NCBI GenBank assembly: GCA_030407085.1
Contig: CM059582.1
Coordinates: 29,897,001 to 29,961,000, forward strand
Length of the DNA: 64,000 nucleotides
Reading direction: 5' to 3'
Source: Trichopria drosophilae
Lineage: Eukaryota > Arthropoda > Insecta > Hymenoptera > Diapriidae
Below, one piece after another: positions 56,701 through 64,000 of this stretch. A program made the position numbers and the translations under genes. The notes beneath the pieces were generated by a model. It ran no database searches, was not told the DNA's origin, and saw nothing but the letters and a program-made list of their open reading frames with translations. Position 1 is the first letter of the stretch. Every line of letters begins with the position of its first letter.

Positions 56701-59439
56701 ACTCCATTTTTGTACAGACTCTGATGCTATTACCCGATTAATTTCGGTGTCGCATTGGACGGATAATTTTTTACTCAAGTTCATGGCAAAGTATTCGGTC
56801 ATTTCTTTCATTTTACCATTTAAATTCTAAGGGTTAACTAGATTACTAAAACTTTTATTCTGTTTGTGCAGATAACGAACAAAACTACCGGTTGAATTTA
56901 TTAGAAACATTTACCTTAATTTAATTTATGCTCTATAAAACGTCGTCAAATAATATACTTTTATGGGTTAAAATTTGGTTGAAAAAATCGTAAATATTCA
57001 AGAAATGTTTTCAAGAATTATTTCAGTAATTAATCAGAAAATTTCTGTAACATTTTGTGCTATTCTCTCATAATGTAACATTCACTCTTTCGCAAGAGTC
57101 TCGATTTTCACTGTACAGGGATTCTCATGGCAAGACATTTAGCAATTCCTTATCAGGAAATCATTCCATACTTTATCAGGAATATTTTAAATATATTTCA
57201 GGAGAGCAATATATGAAGTGTCTTTAATTTCATCGGATTCACAAAATAATGAATGATTCTGTAAACTGAGATTTCACTCTTAAACAACTAAAAGTTATAC
57301 CTTCATAAAAGCGGCATAATTTGACACCATTTAGAGTAAAATTGCAGACCAAATACTTCAGAGAATGCTCTGATATCTTTCTGTTGATTCGTCTACAAAA
57401 CGAGGTCAGTAATTTTTGTCATGAAAAATGTCAGCTTTTATGAGAAATAGTGTTCTGATCATGGATACAATATTCTATAAAGTAACCCAAATATATTCAA
57501 AAACTAAATTTAAGGAAAAAATAAAATGATATTGAAATACGTACGAAACTAAGTGATTTAATGTGTCATACATAATGTTAATCGAAGTTATTTATTTAGT
57601 ACTTAATATCACAAAAAATGAAAATTCTTATTTGTGTAAATGTCAAAGTGAAAAACAAAAGAAAAATAATAGCATTCTTCAGATATTTATCTGCATGTAA
57701 ATTACATAATAACATAATTATAATCCGAATAGGTTTTAAAAAGAAATATAAATGAATTATAAACTAAAAAACGTACTACTTGTGCACTGATTACAAAATA
57801 TTATAACTTTGTTCAAATTTTGTATTAACGGAGGGAATGTACCATAAAAATAGGCTAGAATTTTTTCATATTTTATTTGTATTTTATAAAAAATCTCATC
57901 GTCTACAGTTTGAATGTAGGTTTTATCAGGAATATTTTAAAAAAAAAGTTATTATACAAATATTAAAATTAACATTAAAAATAACCTGTTTTACTATGAA
58001 TATACAATGTCCTAAAGTGCCTCATTTGAAGAGAAGTGTCTTGAAATGAAACACTTTTTTTTCAAATGAGACATATATTAAAACATTTTGTTTTTATAGT
58101 GTAGATGAAGAAATGGACGGATGGAACATTTTCATTCTTTAAAAGTATAAAATATCTTAGCTTACGTAACATAAAAGGTGGTTTTTAAGGAAGATAAACA
58201 ACTAAGGATCAGTTTATCTAAACTGACAATTCGAGACAGTGAAAAGTTCACTGTTGGATTCAATGAGTGAATATTACGCTGTTGAATCAATAACTTCTAT
58301 CGTATTTAATGAATAATAAGTGAAACGATGCGAATCGATAATTTTATAACTAACTAAAAGTACTGGAAAATCAATAAATTAATCGTTGGATTATAATTAC
58401 CGATTTACAATAGTTTAGAAACAAAGAAATTAATAACATCGCAAAGCAAGTGCTTACAATGCAAGTTTTTTGGAAACGCATAGAACTATTGGAAAATTAT
58501 ATTCAGTTTTATATAAATAAATAAATATTTATATTAGACTAAATTAATTACGCATCCGGCGCCTTCGCAAGTTAAACACATGCAGAATTTAGTGCACATT
58601 GCAGAGAAGAAAATATAATTATAAAGCTGAGATGAATTTCTTCACTCACTAATTTCTTTTCGAACTATAAGCTAAACAAATTTATACACCGAATTTCACT
58701 GAAGTAAACAATGAATGTACACTATTTTAATCAATAGATTTTTATTGTTTCAAATTTTGAAAGTATCCGAGAGTATTTGAATAGTTTTCGAAAATGCATC
58801 CTATGTACATATTTTTTGTTTTGACATGATATGGTAAAGGTAGATGAATTTTTTTATGTTTATGTTTTCTAGATTATGACGAAAAAAAACGCACTGGTTT
58901 TATAAGAAATAACTAATAAATAATTATTTATATACAATCCTAAGCAAGTGGGAAAATAATCCATGCCCAGTCTTTGAAGATTTAGGAACATTATAACATA
59001 AACTTGATGGAAAATCGTTTATACGATAAAGGACTGCAAAAGCATCACAGAATTTTTCTATTCAAGTCATTAATTCTAAGATTAATAATTTTCAACTATT
59101 TTTGTTAATTGAAAACTAAGATATGATGATTTTTTAAATGTCCGAAAAAACAAATGGAGCTGCATATTATTATTTTATTGACTTCTAAGTAGAGTCGGTC
59201 TAGATATTTAAAACATATTTTACTCGTTTTTAGTATACATATGTGTCAGTGGCATTGGCAGGCGAAAAACTCAATTATATATTGCGTTGACGCCTGAACA
59301 TTACATAAAGTACTATTTTGATAATATACAGAACTCTGCCAAAGTACATTTTTAATAAAAATGCCTTTTAAGTTACGCTGGAAATATTTTCTTCGGAAAA
59401 TTGAAGTTTGTAGAAAAATGATGTTTTCTACATTTACAG
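53800..59439. other. Long AT-rich gene desert
   Basis: No supported gene, RNA or transposon in about 5.6 kb. The short frames here (54542-54751, 54775-54996, 56417-56608, 57837-58049, 59246-59482) have extreme Ile/Lys/Asn/Phe/Tyr composition, as expected for random AT-rich DNA. Confidence 0.5.
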
Positions 59440-61102
59440 TACCGGACAAAAGTTCGTGAACGCTTTTTTTCAAACTTGTCAAATACTGCGTTGTATCTCG
59501 AAACCCTTTGATGATATTAAAAAACTCAAATAATATATTTTAAAGTACATAATTAGATCTTTCAATTGGTGCTTTCACATTTACTTTAGACATTATTATT
59601 TCATAGCTGTCAAGTTTTCAAAATGTTGAATTTTGCAACTTTTTTCTTTCGACTTTTAACGCAGACAAAAAGTGTAACAACATTTTACTGCGAATGCCAA
59701 TCTTTTCATGAATACTACAATTCACGACCTTTAAAATGGATTCTGAGAAAAGTCGCTACGATTTTTCGTTTCACAGTTATGATTTTTTGAAAATTTGAAA
59801 TTTTACTTATTGAGTCAGAATTCTTCGAAAAAAGGCCAAAACTTCATGAACCTGGAATTTATTTATGTTTCGGGAATCGCAATGCTACGTTCCTTCATAA
59901 TATAGTGCCAAATACTAACATTTACGAAAAAAATACACTTTTTCAACGTTAACTGCAAGTCCGAAGTCCAAGATGTAACAAAATGAAATCATGTAAATAA
60001 CTGAAATGAACATTAATCTGACATATTTTGCAGAAAATAACATTTATTTGGATTTAATTAATATTGAATACATATTTTTTTTCAAAATTCACGTAACTAA
60101 GAAAGCAAACAACGAAATTTGTATAACAAAATTAATGTCATAAACACTTTATAATAAAATATTTAATTTTTTATACGCCCAAATGACTCACGTTACTTTT
60201 CACTACTACTTTGTAGATTCTTGGCCATTCTGTCGATTAAAACGCAATAGAAGGCTACGAAACTTGCAAAACAAACGACAAAACGATTATAACGAAATGA
60301 GGATAGCAATGTTATTAGTTATAAACACTAAATAACTAAATTTTGTTTCATCGACGAAACAAAAGTTTACAAATTAATTATGAAGTGTTGATAACCATCA
60401 ATTTTATTATGCGAAAATCGTTGTTTCATTTGTAAATTTCAAAAATTTTTATTAGCTTTATATATTGATAATTTGTGTCTTTGATAAATATTAATCGAAT
60501 GAGAATAAGTGTCAGTTTTGGCGAAACGTGACAGCTTAATGTTCATTTCAGTTATTTTGTTATATTTTGGACTTTGCACTTGCATTTAACATTGAAAAAG
60601 TGTAAATTTTTGATAAATTTTAGTATTTTGGATTATATTCAGAAGAGACGTAGCAATTCGATTTCCGAAACATGAATAAATTCCATGTTCACGAACTTTT
60701 GGCCTTTTTTCGAAGAATTTCGACTCAAAAAGTAAAATTTATAATTTTCAACAAATCATAACTCTGAAACGAAAATTCGTAGCGACTTTTTACAAAATCC
60801 ATTTTAAGATCTTGAATTGTAGTATTCAAAATATAATTGGCAATTGCTATAAAACTTTGTTACACTTTTTGTCAGCGTTAAGAGACGGAAGAAATATGTT
60901 GCAAAATTCAACATTTTGAAAACTTGAGAGCTAAGAAATAATAATGTCCAAAGTAAAAGTGAAAGCATCAATTGAAAGCTTTATCCATGTACATTAAAAG
61001 ATATCCTTTGAGTTTTCTTTAATATCGTCAAAGGGTTTCGAGCTACAACACAATATTTGACAAGTTTAAAAATTCAGAGCATTCACGAACTTTTGACCGG
61101 TA
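59440..61102. mobile_element. 1.66-kb foldback transposon with long inverted arms
   Basis: The element (59442-61100) starts CCGGACAAAAGTTCGTGAA and ends TTCACGAACTTTTGACCGG, with TA on both sides (59440-59441, 61101-61102). The left arm (59442 to about 60024) is an imperfect reverse complement of the right arm (about 60530-61100). Matches run throughout, for example GTCGCTACGATTTTTCGTTT with AAACGAAAATTCGTAGCGAC, AAAATGTTGAATTTTGCAAC with GTTGCAAAATTCAACATTTT, and CTGAAATGAACATTAA with TTAATGTTCATTTCAG. A spacer of about 500 bp has no transposase frame. It is a non-autonomous Tc1/mariner-type element or foldback family. Confidence 0.85.
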
Positions 61103-61325
61103 AGAGTAGAATACAAAATTTCTTTATCAAAATGGACATTTTTTTAGATAACGGTGTATTTTCAAACAAATATCGAAAATATTTTTATTTTAAACAATGA
61201 TAGAACAGTATATTTAGGATTAGGAATACATCTCAGGCTGATAGCATAGTTATCTCCACTATACTTCTGATTCCAACAACCATTCTATAGTATTTCAGTG
61301 TGAATATTTCCTGCCGAAATAAGTA
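61103..61325. other. Intergenic spacer
   Basis: Short AT-rich interval with no recognisable feature. Confidence 0.4.
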
Positions 61326-61408
61326 TCCGAGTAGAAATTTGTTAGGGCCCTGATCAGGACCTGATCAAAAGTGTTACACCCTGATCAGGGACAAATTTCT
61401 GCTCGGGT
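61326..61408. repeat. Short inverted repeat with CCTGATCAGG cores
   Basis: TCCGAGTAGAAATTTGT at the left and ACAAATTTCTGCTCGGG at the right form 17-bp inverted ends (two mismatches). Inside are GCCCTGATCAGG, CCTGATCA and ACCCTGATCAGGG palindromes. It is an 83-bp MITE-like unit with no coding capacity. Confidence 0.6.
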
Positions 61409-61849
61409 AATAAGTAGGGAATTTTTCCTAAAAAAAAATAGAATAAGTTCTCATTAATAGTTTACATTGAAATTCTTTTATAAATTCGTGCTTGATAGGT
61501 GCATATTATATACATCAGTTTTTGTCTCCATTTCGATTACACGCTGATTTCACATTGGTAACACGAATCCATCATAAGTCATTAAAAGTTCTTTTTAATA
61601 TATCTGTTGATACCCGAACTATTCACTTTCGGCACTTGTCTTCAAATACTGTTAGATAATCATCACTTCTGCAATGACTGACTAAACTATTTTAATATTT
61701 TGTATTTACTAACAGCATCTAAGTACTCCAAAATTGTTCTATAAGTATGTACTGAATTAATATCAGTATGTAAAAATAAACACGCCCAATTTTTTTGGTC
61801 AAAAATCACTTCCCAGGTACAATCGTGTACCAAAACGGATATGAAATCA
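61409..61849. other. Upstream flank of the tyrosine hydroxylase promoter
   Basis: AT-rich DNA leading into the GC-rich promoter block. The minus-strand 340-codon frame that starts at 62709 ends here and is not considered a gene. Confidence 0.4.
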
Positions 61850-62535
61850 CGACAAAAGTCCAAAACCGACGAAAAATTGACGTCGATTTTCCGCACATCG
61901 GGCGTCCGTGCTTTCGCTACGGTTCGCGAACGAGTCGTCGGCACATGGAGGCCATCGGTCGGACAACGGAACGCACCTCGTGCGTACCTACGTCGGTCAC
62001 TGGAAAATCCCCCCCTGTATAATACGGGGGGCCAATCAGGATCATCGACGAGGACCTTCCCGGTCGCGAATCCGACCTCGGCGTCGCGGCGTCGGCGTCG
62101 TGAGGTCTTCCGCGGAATCGTCCCGTAGCCGCGGACCACCCGAAACCGGGAGGAAGTGGGGGCGACCCTCGCCCGACGTCGCGGTGAAGGGAGGCTGCGT
62201 TTATAACGCGGAGTCAAACCGCCCTGGAGACGCATTCGCTCGTTCGCTTCGCCCGCAGCAGACTCGCGAGGGAGCCGGACCGATAAGAGCAGGACGGAAG
62301 AAAAACAAAGGAGAAGATTTAATCCTATCAACGCGCGTATCCAAAAGGAATAATTCCAAGACCCAAAGTACCAGATTCTCATCCAAGTGTTTCGGTTCCC
62401 TTTGTCTTTCTCCGGGAAGGACAAACAGTCAGTGATAAGGATATTTAAACAACTTTTTAAGAAGGCTCCCTCGAGTTTCGTGTGCCGCGAGAAGTTTCGA
62501 CTTTTTCGAAAACGAGAACTGAAGGAGATCACAAA
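61850..62535 (+). promoter_or_regulatory. TH: GC-rich promoter and 5' UTR of tyrosine hydroxylase
   Basis: About 690 bp of CpG-rich sequence, in sharp contrast with the AT-rich flanks, ending at the first coding ATG. Visible elements are TGACGTCG (61878-61885, CRE-like), a CCAAT box (62032-62036), GACGTC (62175-62180) and a TATA-like TTTATAA (62200-62206). An initiator-like GCATTC lies near 62232, which would give a 5' UTR of about 300 nt. CRE and TATA elements are known to control tyrosine hydroxylase in other animals. The exact start site here is inferred. Confidence 0.55.
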
Positions 62536-62601
62536 ATGGCAGTCGCAGCAGCCCAGAAGAATCGCGAGATGTTCGCCATTAAGAAATCGTACAGCATCGA
62601 G
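62536..62601 (+). CDS. TH: Tyrosine 3-monooxygenase (tyrosine hydroxylase), first coding exon
   Basis: Twenty-two codons from ATG (context ACAAAATGG) to a GTGAGT donor at 62602, phase 0. The product begins MAVAAAQKNREMFAIKKSYS, which matches the N-terminal regulatory segment of insect tyrosine hydroxylase (Drosophila ple) essentially residue for residue as I remember it. The enzyme is cytosolic. It uses tetrahydrobiopterin, iron and oxygen to convert tyrosine to L-DOPA, the first step to dopamine and to cuticle tanning catechols. The KKSYSIE/NGYPSRRRS region is the known phosphoregulatory site, and the exon ends just before it. The catalytic domain lies beyond the window. The gene is incomplete here only because the window ends. 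Confidence 0.93.
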
Positions 62602-64000
62602 GTGAGTTTCCTCGTGAACACTTTTGGGTACTTTTTGGACGATGCGTCCAGTTTCGAGCATCCGACAGTTTCGAACGTTGCCGCCAATCGATCGCGAAGA
62701 CGCGCGCAACCCTCCACGAGAATTTGAACGAGTGACTTATTCTTCCTGATGGATTTTTAATCAATTGTCTTGTCCGAAATTTATTCTTTTGGAACAGTCG
62801 TGAATTTTTAGAAAATTGTGTTTTCTTTTGGCTAAGTTGTATTTTTCAAGTGATATTTTTCGAATTTAAATTATAACGTCTTTGTTTGAATTAGAATATT
62901 TTGAAATTTCTTTTATTTTTCTTTAAGATCTTTGGATATTGAAATTAAATTGTTTACGCGTCCAACATTATGCCCTACTTATTTAATTGTAATCCAATAT
63001 TTATTAATATTGTTCAGTGAAAATTCTCGAAAGTAAAGTAATCAAGTGCTTGACACATTTTTTGAAACATGAAGTAAATTTTTTTAAGACTTATATTACT
63101 TCTTAGACACTAAAAATATCTGAAATATACCTGGTTTTAAATTTTGGACACGCGAAACTTTTTTATTATTAATAATTTAGAGAACTAGTGATTTCTCAAC
63201 ATTAACGAAATCTAATGTTTTCAAGAAGGTAATTTTCACTGAACAAAGTTTTGTGTTGTGACTTGAGTCACTCTAGAGAAACAATCAATTGTTATAATTT
63301 GACATTTTTCCGAGTGAGACTTAACTTGTTAAGATAGAATATTTACTTATTCGTAACTGTGACTCACTTACGTAATAGAAGTAAATTACAAAAATGACCA
63401 AAACACGTCAAAAAATTCTGAGGGTAGAAAGAATTATTAAACGATTTTGAACTATATCGTAATTACAATAATAATAATAAGTTCTTTGTAGTAATTATCT
63501 TTGTTAAACGCAACAAATTGTCTTCATGCAATAATTAGCAAAACTATTTTGGTGTGAGTAAAAAATAAATAAATCTCGTTTGTATTGGTACATGAGAATT
63601 TATTAAATCAATATCTTAACAGCTTTACAATTTAAAAATAAGAAATAGAATTTAAAGAAACCTTAATATTTTTTTAGTGTTGGTACTATTTAACATAGTT
63701 TCAAATATTTAAAAAAATAAAACATTATTCCATAAGTTACAATTATTAATTATCGTTAATTATATGTCTCTGTTGTTTTATTTCCTTAAAATTTAAGATT
63801 TTATTAGTTTATTAAGAATTAAATTTAATTATTTTGACTGTACTAGTAATGTATTATGAGCCATGTAGAAATTTTTAAAATACTTATTTTTATTGAAAAT
63901 TAATCAAATAAGTGATTCATGCATTAAAATTAAAAAAAAAAAAAAAAACATTTCATCGTGTTGCTTTTAGTGAACAATTTTCTGATCTGGAAATATGCAC
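62602..64000 (+). other. TH: Start of tyrosine hydroxylase intron 1
   Basis: The sequence begins with a consensus GTGAGT donor and stays AT-rich with no exon recognisable before the window ends. An 18-base A run lies near 63932-63949. The next exon should begin with a codon for the NGYPSRRR-type segment; it is not present in this 1.4 kb. Confidence 0.75.

Noticed and set aside
61908..62435. 175-codon plus-strand frame upstream of TH
   Set aside because: It lies in the promoter/5' UTR with Arg/Gly/Ser-rich composition explained by CpG content. There is no domain, and it overlaps other equally open frames.
61687..62709. 340-codon minus-strand open frame across the tyrosine hydroxylase promoter and exon 1
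   Set aside because: It is antisense to the TH exon and owes its length to GC-rich sequence with few stops. It has no recognisable domain and is low-complexity Arg/Ser-rich in the middle.
1..64000. CRISPR arrays, bacterial operons, ribosome binding sites
   Set aside because: The sequence is eukaryotic, with introns and insect-type transposons. No regularly spaced direct repeats with unique spacers were seen.

Overview
This window is AT-rich, intron-containing, gene-poor eukaryotic DNA from an insect. The anchor is the right end: positions 62536-62601 encode 22 residues that match the N-terminus of insect tyrosine 3-monooxygenase (tyrosine hydroxylase, Drosophila pale) as I remember it. They are followed by a GTGAGT splice donor and preceded by a GC-rich promoter block. 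I cannot fix the insect order from the sequence.

Left third (1-19200): mostly transposon-derived. There are small inverted-repeat elements at 1741-1871 and 3095-3241, and a candidate larger terminal-repeat element at 2233-3367. There is a non-LTR tail at 4256-4312, a decayed Ty3/gypsy integrase at about 5110-5790, a degraded tRNA-like sequence at 6636-6705, and an orphan minus-strand exon at 7212-7539. The largest feature is a nearly intact minus-strand Ty3/gypsy LTR retrotransposon at 10913-19201. It has two 1001-bp LTRs differing at one position that I found, ATAC target duplications, and gag and pol. Gag and pol are joined by a complete -1 frameshift signal: T TTA AAC, a 6-nt spacer, then an 11-bp hairpin. 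Pol carries one extra base in an A8T7 run that separates RT/RNase H from integrase.

Middle (19200-38300): a 195-bp inverted-repeat element with a perfect 8-bp target duplication (20536-20730), and a decayed non-LTR reverse transcriptase (26530-27490). Two copies of a GC-rich TA-flanked MITE lie head to head (27879-28142 and 28477-28702). Two small plus-strand multi-exon genes (24329-25379 and 33631-36583) encode secreted cysteine-rich proteins of 110 and 146 residues. They share intron phase and part of a Cys pattern and look like diverged paralogues of an unrecognised family. Just downstream lie a non-LTR 3' end and a foldback repeat holding eight perfect copies of TCAAGGTCA, the FTZ-F1/SF-1-type nuclear-receptor monomer site.

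Right part (38300-64000): largely featureless AT-rich DNA. It includes a GC-richer block at 46590-47320 that could be a distal control region, and a minus-strand Cys-rich locus at 48457-48934 with a frameshift. It also has MITEs at 44762-45060, 53191-53393 and 61326-61408, a 1.66-kb foldback element with roughly 570-bp arms (59442-61100), and finally the tyrosine hydroxylase promoter, first coding exon and start of intron 1.

The host genes show no operon-like cooperation. The best candidate for an undescribed system is the group of small secreted Cys-rich genes. The best mechanistic find is the complete frameshift cassette in the LTR element.
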